Positions 51,548 to 60,514 of a stretch of DNA of 64,000 bases are shown here, in pieces (position 1 is the first letter of the stretch; each line of letters starts with the position of its first letter). The notes beneath the pieces were generated by a model. It worked only from the letters and a program-made list of their open reading frames with translations. It was not told where the DNA came from and made no database searches. Source of the DNA: Candidatus Heimdallarchaeota archaeon. Lineage in GTDB: Archaea; Asgardarchaeota; Heimdallarchaeia; Heimdallarchaeales; Kariarchaeaceae. A program made the position numbers and the translations under genes. Location of the stretch: assembly GCA_026702845.1 (NCBI GenBank), contig JADCLS010000012.1, positions 118,896-182,895 on the forward strand, in the 5' to 3' direction.

Positions 51548-54358
51548 ATGGTTACGTTAATCCTATCTTTACTTTTTGGATTGAATGTAATTTTATCAAT
51601 TTTTAATGAATTGTACATATTTTCTGTATTTGTTTTTGTTCTATCACTTATTTCAATTTCCCTAATTTGGTTTAAATTAGGGAAAAAACTAAATCTTAGG
51701 AATAATTTCAATCTTATAAAGACAAACAAAAGGCAAATTATGTATACTTTTTTAATATTGATACTATTGTCATTCAGTATAAATAGTCTACTTAAATTTG
51801 GTAACAACCTATATTATGAAAACTTCAGTTATCTAGATGAAGATAATTTCAACGATTTTGAAATTAATATTATTGATAGCGGAGATCCAAGTTTTTATCC
51901 AGAAAGAGATGATTTATTAAATCATATTTTATCAACTACTAACAGCTTAATTGAAGTAAGTAATTTTGAACTAGTTAATTATGAAATTACAAGATATTTT
52001 GAATTAGATGTATTAATAGGAGAGAGGACAGATAATCCACCTTATAAAAGTGCGTTGCTAGAAAAAATAATTCTTACTGAAAGAACCAATTATATTACTA
52101 AAATATTAGATATGACAACTCAGAATTATAACTTAAATGATACGATATTAATTAGTCCACAAGATCAAAATATAATTCAGACCAATGAGAATCATTCAAT
52201 ACAAATTTTCATGCAAGAAGAGTTGTCGACAAGTATATCAACACCAGATTTTGTAACTAAAGATTTGCTGATTAATAATTCAATATCTATGGATTTACAT
52301 TTATTCAATGAAGTGAAGTATTATATTATTGTCCCTGAAAATTATTTTAGTCAATTTTTCAACATTTATGAAAAAAGTAGACAATTTTGGCAAGGATTCA
52401 ATTTTCAATTAAATTATAATTTTAATTATGAAGACTATTATTTTTTAAAAACTGAATTGGTTCATGATGATTTTATTCACCTAAGAGCGAATGTTGCTAA
52501 TGCACTTAATGATATCAATCAAAATGATTTTATTGTTGAGTTAATCAAATCTGAAACATTAATTCAATTTCTAGGGATAATAAATGATATTTCAATAATA
52601 AATATTATTATGATTATTCAATTTCTGCCAATAATTTTTCTAACATTCTTAATAATAAATTATTTTAATAATTTTAATTTTTCCAAAGTCAAAAAGATAT
52701 ACACATATCTTGAAACTAGCACTCTTTCATTAAATCCATTTCTCAAACTACAAATTCTGGAAGTAATCATTATTGGGTTAATAATTTCAATTATTGTTAG
52801 TACTTCAATTTTTCTATTTGAAATAGAAATTAATAATTTCAGAGTATTCAGTCAAAATTTTATAATACTTTTATCAACTTCACTATTTATACTCACATTT
52901 GGTAAATACTTATTATTACGCAAATTGAAAAAGGAAGATTTAATTCAAACAAGTACATTATCCTCCAGCAAATTTCGAATTCCATTATTTTCACTGATAA
53001 TAATTCCGATAATTCATGCGATAAGTTATCTAAAATATCATGTTTCTTTATTAATTATTAGTCTAATTATTTTATTCATATTGATATTTTCATTCGGTAA
53101 TATTATTAACTATTTTCTTATCTATTTTATCACATTTTTTAAAAACCGAAGACTCAAACAATTCAAAAGACCATTTGAATCATTCTATAATATTATGTAT
53201 CTAAATGAAATGGATTTTAATGTATACAAGTTAATTACAAGTGTGATATTATTATCATTGGTAACTTCATTGGTTTTCTCGAATTATCAACAAAATATGG
53301 TTAATCATTTTGAATATACTGTAGGAGGAGACCTCTCAATTACATATAATGAAAATATCGAAGATGAATTAATAAATTATCTTAATACGAGTAAATATGT
53401 AGAAAATTATATTCAAACTTATACAATTTCATTCATAAATTTTTATCTAAATGAAGAGATCCCAGTTCATATACTTGGTTTTGACCCGGAATATGCGTTT
53501 GAAATATTTAATTTAAAAGAAAATTACTTTGAATCTGATTTTAAAACGATTGAAAATTTGCTGGAAAATGATGAAATCATTATTCAAAAAACGATATTAG
53601 AAGAATTTGGACTTTCAGTTGATGAGAATTATGTAATATCTGTGAATGATGTGGTTTTGGAGTATAATATTGGTGCTACATTTAATAACTTCCCTAGCTT
53701 TTATTTTAATGATTTTGATCCAAATTTGCCAGAAATATATATTATTTCCAATCTGGATATAATTTCCAAAATAATTAATCAATATAATGTCAATCCAGTT
53801 AGAAAATTGATAGTAAACTGTAACACAGCTGAAGGAATAGAAAATTTGATCAATGAAATCGAATTAGTTTTTGAAGATGGCTATTCTCTTGAAACAAAGA
53901 ATTCTTATATAAAATGGAATATGAAACGATTGATCAATAATTATTTATCCAATACGATATATTTAGTGTTACTATACTTGAATATCTTCTTAGTGCTATC
54001 TTTTATAATATATACAATGAATCATTTTCGCTCAAATATAAAACTAATTTTCATTTACAAATCTGTAGGTACAAAAGACAGAGACATTATTATATCATTA
54101 AATAAATCATTGATTATAGTTTTATTTTTCCATATTGTGGCTACATATATTATTTCTATTCCAATAGGTTGTGTAATTAATAATCTTCTTAATTATCAAT
54201 TGAATTATCAAAATGGAGGGTTTTACTTAGATCATTCTGCTTTTTACTATTTATTTTTGATATTCCTATTATTTACAATTTCTTATAATTTTGTAGTTTT
54301 CAAAGGATTTAGAGATAAGGTAGGTAATTATTTGTTTGTGGTGCGTGCAAATGAGTAA
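51548..54358 (+). CDS. Large FtsX/MacB-like ABC permease
   Basis: About 936 residues from ATG 51548. The family expects an N-terminal membrane start such as VTLILSLLFGLNVILSIFN; the frame is open to 51476. Two early helices are followed by an external domain. Two sets of three to four FtsX-type helices (around residues 330-480 and 800-935) flank a second large external domain. This is the layout of MacB/LolE-type mechanotransmission exporters. Base composition is much more A/T-rich than the flanking genes, with dense Asn/Ile/Lys/Phe. It overlaps the first ATPase gene by eight bases. The substrate is unknown (lipid, peptide or antibiotic). Confidence 0.75.
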   Translation: MVTLILSLLFGLNVILSIFNELYIFSVFVFVLSLISISLIWFKLGKKLNLRNNFNLIKTNKRQIMYTFLILILLSFSINSLLKFGNNLYYENFSYLDEDNFNDFEINIIDSGDPSFYPERDDLLNHILSTTNSLIEVSNFELVNYEITRYFELDVLIGERTDNPPYKSALLEKIILTERTNYITKILDMTTQNYNLNDTILISPQDQNIIQTNENHSIQIFMQEELSTSISTPDFVTKDLLINNSISMDLHLFNEVKYYIIVPENYFSQFFNIYEKSRQFWQGFNFQLNYNFNYEDYYFLKTELVHDDFIHLRANVANALNDINQNDFIVELIKSETLIQFLGIINDISIINIIMIIQFLPIIFLTFLIINYFNNFNFSKVKKIYTYLETSTLSLNPFLKLQILEVIIIGLIISIIVSTSIFLFEIEINNFRVFSQNFIILLSTSLFILTFGKYLLLRKLKKEDLIQTSTLSSSKFRIPLFSLIIIPIIHAISYLKYHVSLLIISLIILFILIFSFGNIINYFLIYFITFFKNRRLKQFKRPFESFYNIMYLNEMDFNVYKLITSVILLSLVTSLVFSNYQQNMVNHFEYTVGGDLSITYNENIEDELINYLNTSKYVENYIQTYTISFINFYLNEEIPVHILGFDPEYAFEIFNLKENYFESDFKTIENLLENDEIIIQKTILEEFGLSVDENYVISVNDVVLEYNIGATFNNFPSFYFNDFDPNLPEIYIISNLDIISKIINQYNVNPVRKLIVNCNTAEGIENLINEIELVFEDGYSLETKNSYIKWNMKRLINNYLSNTIYLVLLYLNIFLVLSFIIYTMNHFRSNIKLIFIYKSVGTKDRDIIISLNKSLIIVLFFHIVATYIISIPIGCVINNLLNYQLNYQNGGFYLDHSAFYYLFLIFLLFTISYNFVVFKGFRDKVGNYLFVVRANE

Positions 54359-55040
54359 TTCAATACTACATTTTCAGAAATTAATACATATTTATGAAAA
54401 TGATGATCCAAGATTAAATATTATCGCATTAAGAGATATAAACATTAATCTCGAAAACTGGAATGTAATTATAATAACCGGACCATCTGGATCGGGGAAA
54501 ACAACATTACTGAACATATTGTCAGGGATATTAAGACCTACTGCTGGAAGTATCAATATCAATAACTACCGAATTACAGATTTAAATCAAAAAGAATTGA
54601 ATAATTTTTATATGAAAAAAGTAGGATATCTAAAGCAAAATCCAAGAGAAAATGTTATTGAAGGTATAACAGTTCAAGAATTTATTGAGCTAAATTTGCA
54701 ATTATATGATTTAGATTATGATAAAAAGGAAGTAGATGGAATTCTAACACAACTTAGTATTGATCATTTAAAACAGGAAAATATTTCATATTTATCTGGG
54801 GGAGAAATTCAAAGAGTTGCTATAGCAAGTATTATATTGAAAAAAAATGAAATCATTATAGCTGATGAGCCTACCGCTCATTTAGACGAGAAAAATTCTG
54901 TAAAATTAATTAAGTTGATTTTATCACTCCAAGATAAATATAATTTTTCAGTAATAATAGCCAGTCATGATGATTTATTACGGGAATTCTCAGATGTGTC
55001 ATTAGTTATTTCTGACGGAAAATTGGAGGAGATTGAGTGA
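54351..55040 (+). CDS. ABC transporter ATPase 1 (LolD/MacB type)
   Basis: About 229 residues from ATG 54351, which overlaps the permease stop. Walker A GPSGSGKTTLLN, Q-loop GYLKQNP, ABC signature YLSGGEIQRVAIA, Walker B IIIADEPT and H-loop ASHDD are all intact, so it can hydrolyse ATP. With the permease and the second ATPase it forms one exporter. The stop overlaps the next start in GTGA. Confidence 0.9.
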   Translation: MSNSILHFQKLIHIYENDDPRLNIIALRDININLENWNVIIITGPSGSGKTTLLNILSGILRPTAGSININNYRITDLNQKELNNFYMKKVGYLKQNPRENVIEGITVQEFIELNLQLYDLDYDKKEVDGILTQLSIDHLKQENISYLSGGEIQRVAIASIILKKNEIIIADEPTAHLDEKNSVKLIKLILSLQDKYNFSVIIASHDDLLREFSDVSLVISDGKLEEIE

Positions 55041-55678
55041 TAATCGAATTTTCTGATGTTTCAATGACATTTTCAAACCAAAAAAGGGTTGAACCCGTGC
55101 TTAACTCTCTAAGTACTAAGATAAAATCAAATGAGTTTGTTATAATTTTAGGACCATCAGGATCTGGAAAATCAACACTATTAAATTTGATAAGTGGCAA
55201 TTTAAAACCCTCAAAAGGAATAATTAAAATTAATGAGGAGAAGAAACATTCTATTGGGTATATTTATCAAGATTTTTATTTATTTGAAAATTTAAATATT
55301 CTAGAAAATATTATTTTCGGATTAAATGACGAGAAAATTGACAACTCAATTGAATATGTTAACGAGTTATCAAAAGTATTCAAGATCGAAGATAAGCTCT
55401 CTTTTCAACCATCTCAATTATCAGGAGGTGAAAAACAAAGAGTTTGTATAGTTAGAAGCTTGATTAGTAACCCGATGATTTTGTTAGGAGATGAAATTAC
55501 TGGGAATTTAAATTCGGAATTAGCTTTAGAAATAATTGAATATTTAATTAAAATTAAGCAAATTAATCAAGGTATGATAATAATTCTTGTAACGCACAAT
55601 CGAAATTTGGTAAGAAAAGGAATGAGAGTAATTGAATTGCAAAATGGAAATATTATTAATGATTACACCAAAAAATAA
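55037..55678 (+). CDS. ABC transporter ATPase 2 (LolD/MacB type)
   Basis: 213 residues, GTG start in the 4-base overlap GTGA with ATPase 1. Walker A GPSGSGKSTLLN, Q-loop YIYQDFYLFE, signature LSGGEKQRVCIVR and Walker B ILLGDEITGN are present, and VTHNR supplies the H-loop. In Walker B the usual DEPT is DEIT, but the catalytic Glu is kept. Two different ATPases with a single two-module permease suggest a heterodimeric motor. Confidence 0.88.
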   Translation: MIIEFSDVSMTFSNQKRVEPVLNSLSTKIKSNEFVIILGPSGSGKSTLLNLISGNLKPSKGIIKINEEKKHSIGYIYQDFYLFENLNILENIIFGLNDEKIDNSIEYVNELSKVFKIEDKLSFQPSQLSGGEKQRVCIVRSLISNPMILLGDEITGNLNSELALEIIEYLIKIKQINQGMIIILVTHNRNLVRKGMRVIELQNGNIINDYTKK

Positions 55679-55704
55679 TATTACTAATTAGATATAAAAA
55701 ACAA

Positions 55705-55903
55705 TCCCACTAGCAATGCCACCGAGTTATTCAGAGGATTGAAAGAACAGGGAGTGCAAACTGAATTATTCATCTACAAGGGAATGCCACATGGTATCAC
55801 CAAACCCCGGGAAAATCTGGCAGTGTTGTATCAGAATCTTAATTGGTTCTCACATCATTTATTAGGAGAGGATCTTGATCTTCTTAAGGAAATAAATAGT
55901 TAA
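55705..55903 (+). pseudogene. Detached C-terminal fragment of a second S9 peptidase
   Basis: About 65 codons reading PTSNATELFRGLKEQGVQ, then GMPHGITKPRENL and LNWFSHHLLGEDL to a stop. They match the last 65 residues of the peptidase at 47729-49798 with close to 90% base identity by eye. It starts abruptly after an unrelated AT-rich stretch, without start codon or the catalytic Ser and Asp. This marks the left edge of the second copy of the duplicated segment, immediately after the ABC exporter genes. Confidence 0.85.
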
Positions 55904-55993
55904 TCTCATTTTCAAACTAAAATTGATAGATAAAAAACGCATAATCAAGACAAATAAAATTAAATTATCCTTTATACTAGTTAATCTATACCT

Positions 55994-56581
55994 ATGGTAA
56001 ATTGTAATTTTCATCTGGATGAAACTGCTAATACTCGTTGTCAACGATGCCAACGTATGATTTGCTTACTAGATAAACATGTTACCCAGACAAAATATTC
56101 TCAAATAGAGCTCTGTTCCATCTGTTACTATGATATGGAAATAAACAAACTGAAATCAACAAGATTTTTGATTTTTGTGCTTGCTTTTCTATCACTCTTT
56201 ATTATCCTTCCTGTATCTATGTTTCCTTTCATTTTTAAGGGCTTAGGCACTGATGATTATTTTGGGCCCCCTCTAGGCTTTATAATCCCATTTTTCGTGA
56301 TTTTCTTCTCTATTCCTCTGGGAATGGGATATTTTATCTTAAAACAAATGATCACTGCACCTGGTAAGGCTGAACAGATGAGAAAACAAAAAGAAGAGTT
56401 TCTGCAATCACTAGAACATATGCCTAAAGGTGTTGTCTTAAGCAAATATCAACCTAGCTCCTATAAATGGAGCAATACAGAAATTAATTGCAATCAATGT
56501 GGAGAACCTATTTCCTTTAAACAGAGATTCTGTGGTAACTGTGGAGATCCAACTGATGACGAGATGACATTATTTGGTTAA
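55994..56581 (+). CDS. Membrane protein with B-box-like and zinc-ribbon ends
   Basis: 195 residues. The N-terminus has a zinc-binding pattern like a B-box or RING-like finger: C4, H6, C15, C18, C24 and H29 in NCNFHLDE, RCQRCQRMIC and DKH, then C41 and C44. Two membrane helices follow (about 57-78 and 95-118). The C-terminus has a zinc ribbon, CNQCGEPISF and FCGNCGDP. B-box-plus-TM proteins are common and poorly understood in Asgard and other archaea. It has no counterpart in the first copy of the duplicated segment. Confidence 0.65.
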   Translation: MVNCNFHLDETANTRCQRCQRMICLLDKHVTQTKYSQIELCSICYYDMEINKLKSTRFLIFVLAFLSLFIILPVSMFPFIFKGLGTDDYFGPPLGFIIPFFVIFFSIPLGMGYFILKQMITAPGKAEQMRKQKEEFLQSLEHMPKGVVLSKYQPSSYKWSNTEINCNQCGEPISFKQRFCGNCGDPTDDEMTLFG

Positions 56582-56824
56582 ACAAATGTATATATCTATT
56601 AAAATAGTGTTTGTTATTGCTTTTCCTTGAGGCTTTGCTACTCATTAAGCTCCAAAATTGTTTAAAAGGTAAATTTTCAAGGATAGAATATTTATTGTAT
56701 TTCCATTGATTGTCAAGATGAGAAGATAGAAGAATTAGGAGCAGTGGACATAAAAGAGAACTAGATGAAATTTGGTTTTGATTGCAAGCAAAATCTATAT
56801 CTCATCATAGAATAACCCTATGAT

Positions 56825-57490
56825 ATGAAAGATAAAATTGTGATTGCCTTTGATTTTGATGGTACTATTACTACCAATGATGTGGTTATCGATCTGGTTA
56901 CCTTGATGGATGAAGATTGGAAACGATTTCAGAGGTTGATGCACAAGGGAGAGATGAGCCTACGTGAGAGAATTTACAGGGAGTTAGAACTGATTACTAT
57001 AACCCAGAAGGAGTATTACCAATATATTGCAGAGTTGATGAAGCTAGACAAAGGTGCCATAAATTTATTCAAGTGGATTCGAGAACAGGATATTGAGATT
57101 CATTTCATATCAGATGGCCTCAAGGGAGTGATACGCTATGCTATGGAGACACTTAGTCTGGGTGATGGGATCCGCTATACCATAGATGCTCATGAATTGA
57201 TCTGGGAGGAGGATGGAATGAAAATCAAACTGGCAGATGATAGTTGTGAACATGAATACTGTGCCAATTGTAAACCATCTAAAGTACAGGCATTAAAGGA
57301 TGGACGAAAAATAGTATATGTGGGTGATGGAAGATCTGATGTGTATGCAGCACCATATGCCGACATCATCTTTGCTAGAAGGGGATTAACTCTTGATAGG
57401 TTCCTTACAGAGCAGGAGAGAGATCATTATGTCTTTGATGATCTGAGTCAGGTCAGAGATGAATTGATAACACTAGATTCCAAGATTTAA
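56825..57490 (+). CDS. HAD-superfamily phosphatase, MtnX/PSP-like
   Basis: 221 residues. Motif 1 is DFDGTIT (nucleophile D10, acid/base D12), motif 2 Ser in HFISDGLKGV, motif 3 Lys in KPSKVQALK and motif 4 VGDGRSDVYAAPYAD. The C-x3-Y-C-A-N-C-K-like segment (CEHEYCANCK) is characteristic of the MtnX-like branch that handles small phosphorylated metabolites. It sits next to the kinase-M23-aminotransferase gene, with overlapping stop codons (convergent). A role in dephosphorylating or recycling the product of that fusion is a reasonable guess. An inactivated duplicate is at 49850-50510. Confidence 0.8.
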   Translation: MKDKIVIAFDFDGTITTNDVVIDLVTLMDEDWKRFQRLMHKGEMSLRERIYRELELITITQKEYYQYIAELMKLDKGAINLFKWIREQDIEIHFISDGLKGVIRYAMETLSLGDGIRYTIDAHELIWEEDGMKIKLADDSCEHEYCANCKPSKVQALKDGRKIVYVGDGRSDVYAAPYADIIFARRGLTLDRFLTEQERDHYVFDDLSQVRDELITLDSKI

Positions 57491-60435
57491 TTCAAAGTAT
57501 CTTCTTGTAGTATGATACTCATTGATTTCACAAATTGATCAACATTCTTCTTATCAAAAACCATTGGTGGTTTGATTTTCAGCACGTTATGTAATGGTCC
57601 ATCAGTTGAGATGAGTATCCCAAAATCTCGCATACGGTTTGTTATATACGTTGCTTCTTCAGCTGCGGGTTCCATTCCATGTTTCACCAGTTCTATTCCT
57701 ATAAATAGGCCAAGACCTCGGATATCACCGATTAATGGATGATCCAGTGTATGTAGCTGCTCGAGAAAATACTGCCCCACTTCTTTGGCATGATCCTGGA
57801 GATTTTCTCTCTCAATTACCTGAAGTACAGCTAGACCAACAGCACAGGACACAGGATTACCTCCAGTGGTGGAGAAGAATTCCATTCCATTCTCAAAAGC
57901 CGAGGCAATTTTCCGTGTTGTGATGACAGCTCCCATGGGATGGCCATTACCAATGGATTTACCCAGAACTACAATATCCGGAACTACATCTTGCTGCTCA
58001 AATCCCCAGAAATGAGACCCAATTCTTCCAAATCCCACCTGTACCTCATCTGCGATACATACTCCATCCACAGCATGTACATATTTATACACATGCTTGA
58101 GATATCCATCTGGGAGTATGATCTGTCCTCCAACACCAGGAAGACTCTCACAGATGAATACTGGACGGGTTTGTTCACAGATCAAAGCAACTTCTTCTGC
58201 ATATCGTTTACCAGCATCCTCTCCTTTGAACGGCCCTCTGAATGTATCAGGAGTGGACACCTTATGCACAAAAGGCTTGGCACCTCGTCCTCCGGGTCCA
58301 TCGAATTTGTATGGTGATAGATCTATAGCCAGATTGGTGTTACCATGATAGGCACAGTCGAGAACTATTGTATCCTCGGTTTTTGTGTAGGCTCTTGCTA
58401 ATCGCATTGCCAATTCATTTGCCTCAGAACCGGAATTTACAAAATAACACACCTCCAATGATTGTGGAAGTGTACGTGTTAGTTGTTCTGCATAGTCAAG
58501 AATAACCTCATGTAAATACCGAGTATTGGTGTTGAGCACGTAGGCTTGTCGTAATGCAGCCACTACATGCAGATGTTGATGGCCCACGTGAGGTACATTA
58601 TTGACAGCATCAAGGTATCTCCTTCCTGTATGATCGAAGAGATACTGCATATACCCCCTCTCAATTTGTAAAGGTGTTGAATATGAGATGCTGAGTGATC
58701 TTCCAATCCTGTTAGTTCTACGTGCAAGTAACACCTCAACATATTTTTCTTTTGCTGTGGTTTGAGTTGAATCGAGTTTCAGAATCAGATTGGGATCAGG
58801 TGAGATGGATTTCCATACCACCAATTCTGCATATCTACACACACCTGGAAAAGTATCAGTATAACCTAGTAAGTCCAGAATCACCTGAAAATGTAAATGA
58901 GGTGACCAGTTGCCATTGATTCCAAATCTACCTATCTCTGCTAGTTTATCTCCAGCATTTATTTTGTCACCTATCTTCCAGGAACGCAATGATTCTCTAC
59001 TGAGATGCCCATACAGAGTATAAAATTCATTATTGTCCAATTGATGTTTGATGATGATGGTCGGTCCATAATCAAAAGTTGAGGGATGATCCTGTAAGGA
59101 ATAAATTATACCATCGAGTGCTGCGTACACCATCTCTCCCTCATTCATAAAAATATCAATTCCAAGATGCGTGGCTCTCCAATCTGGCCCCTGATCTGTA
59201 GTCACCTCAAAATTATCGTGTATATACTGATATCGAACCTCAGCATATCTCCCCAATAATGGATAAGTTTCTACAAGTTTTTGCTTGATCAATCTATCTA
59301 CTGCTCTTCCATCTGCAGCATCCTCTATCAAACCAAGATCTAGACTGCCTACTGATAAATCAAATGATTTTGCATGATCCAATGGGATTTTCAAAAGAGG
59401 AGAACATGTCGTTGCTGATAAGTACTTGTTAATCGTCACCTCATTTGGATGAGGAGGTAAACCACAGGACCATCTGAAATAATAACTGGCAAACCTGGGA
59501 TGAATTGCTCGAAGTCGCTCAAGAGCCTGCCATGCAGGTTTTTCAGAGATTATGAGATACTCGTTATCAGGTTCTTCCTTTTGCTGGAATGCAGAGATGC
59601 AAACACTAACAGCAAGTCGAGTACAGAGGAAAACAAAGAGATGATCCAATTCAATCTCCTCTAATGGATAGACACTATGATAACCACGAATAACTTGAGA
59701 TGCTGCATGAAGGGGATCCTTCTTGTCAAGGATAACATAGGCCAAAGCGATAGCGAGATCAAAGATAGTATGTGAGTAAACCATATCTCCTAGGTCTATG
59801 ATCGAAATCTCATCATCACCCCAGATTACATTATAATCATTTGCATCATTATGGATCACCTGTTTGCGTAATAACTCAAGTGGGATCCGTTCAAATGCAC
59901 TCTTGTAATACTCCACAAGCTCTAGATCATGAGTAAGATGAATAGAAAAATCTTCAATGACTTTTGTGGCATGTTTGAGATCCCAATGAAATTCTCTCTC
60001 CATTTTGGGGTGAGAGAAATCAGAGAATGCCTTGTCCATCAAACCCAAATACTGGCCAAATTTTTGTAAGATAATATCACTTTGTGGTTTTACCTTTGCT
60101 AGCACCTTTCCAGGAGAATAGGAGACCAATCGAACCAGATGGGTCTGTCGTAAAGTTATTTGGCCCATTTCCTCATTATTCTTGGTGAGGAACAACTTAG
60201 GTTTTAGTATTCCCTTGGAGGAGAGATGTTGCAGCGATTTATTCTGAAAATCCAGGAAATCTTCATCTTCATTTGCATTGGCAATTTTTAAAACATAATC
60301 CTTCTCTCCAGAGCAATGGAAATTCTGATCTCTCTCACTTGGTAATTCTGTAATTCTCGCCGAGATACCATAAAGATCTTTGAGTAGCGATTCTGCTTCA
60401 TCAATGGTTAGATCAGGACGCTTTGGCTTTGTCAC
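57487..60435 (-). CDS. Kinase (APH) - M23 peptidase - class III aminotransferase fusion
   Basis: 982 residues, three domains. Residues about 10-330 are an aminoglycoside/hydroxylysine-kinase-like phosphotransferase with catalytic loop H195-N-D197 and metal motif IIDLGD. Residues about 380-550 are an M23/lysostaphin-like peptidase fold with ligands H423 and D427 (HLGID) and H513, H515 (SPHLHF). Residues about 575-980 are a class III PLP aminotransferase with Lys 826 in [13 protein letters not shown]. This order is known in proteins of several bacteria, related to the ethanolamine-phosphate/phosphohydroxylysine lyases. The kinase and lyase could act in sequence: phosphorylate an amino alcohol, then eliminate phosphate. 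The M23 role is unclear. A truncated copy is at 50577-51323. Confidence 0.85.
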   Translation of the reverse strand: MTKPKRPDLTIDEAESLLKDLYGISARITELPSERDQNFHCSGEKDYVLKIANANEDEDFLDFQNKSLQHLSSKGILKPKLFLTKNNEEMGQITLRQTHLVRLVSYSPGKVLAKVKPQSDIILQKFGQYLGLMDKAFSDFSHPKMEREFHWDLKHATKVIEDFSIHLTHDLELVEYYKSAFERIPLELLRKQVIHNDANDYNVIWGDDEISIIDLGDMVYSHTIFDLAIALAYVILDKKDPLHAASQVIRGYHSVYPLEEIELDHLFVFLCTRLAVSVCISAFQQKEEPDNEYLIISEKPAWQALERLRAIHPRFASYYFRWSCGLPPHPNEVTINKYLSATTCSPLLKIPLDHAKSFDLSVGSLDLGLIEDAADGRAVDRLIKQKLVETYPLLGRYAEVRYQYIHDNFEVTTDQGPDWRATHLGIDIFMNEGEMVYAALDGIIYSLQDHPSTFDYGPTIIIKHQLDNNEFYTLYGHLSRESLRSWKIGDKINAGDKLAEIGRFGINGNWSPHLHFQVILDLLGYTDTFPGVCRYAELVVWKSISPDPNLILKLDSTQTTAKEKYVEVLLARRTNRIGRSLSISYSTPLQIERGYMQYLFDHTGRRYLDAVNNVPHVGHQHLHVVAALRQAYVLNTNTRYLHEVILDYAEQLTRTLPQSLEVCYFVNSGSEANELAMRLARAYTKTEDTIVLDCAYHGNTNLAIDLSPYKFDGPGGRGAKPFVHKVSTPDTFRGPFKGEDAGKRYAEEVALICEQTRPVFICESLPGVGGQIILPDGYLKHVYKYVHAVDGVCIADEVQVGFGRIGSHFWGFEQQDVVPDIVVLGKSIGNGHPMGAVITTRKIASAFENGMEFFSTTGGNPVSCAVGLAVLQVIERENLQDHAKEVGQYFLEQLHTLDHPLIGDIRGLGLFIGIELVKHGMEPAAEEATYITNRMRDFGILISTDGPLHNVLKIKPPMVFDKKNVDQFVKSMSIILQEDTLN

Positions 60436-60514
60436 TAATTATTTATTAATCAATGATTTGAATAGCTTAACTATTGGATTAGAGAATAATTCAAATAAAA
60501 AAGAAAAAATGTTC

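Noticed and set aside
57940..58317. Plus-strand 125-codon frame opposite the aminotransferase domain
   Set aside because: Antisense shadow of a conserved PLP enzyme.
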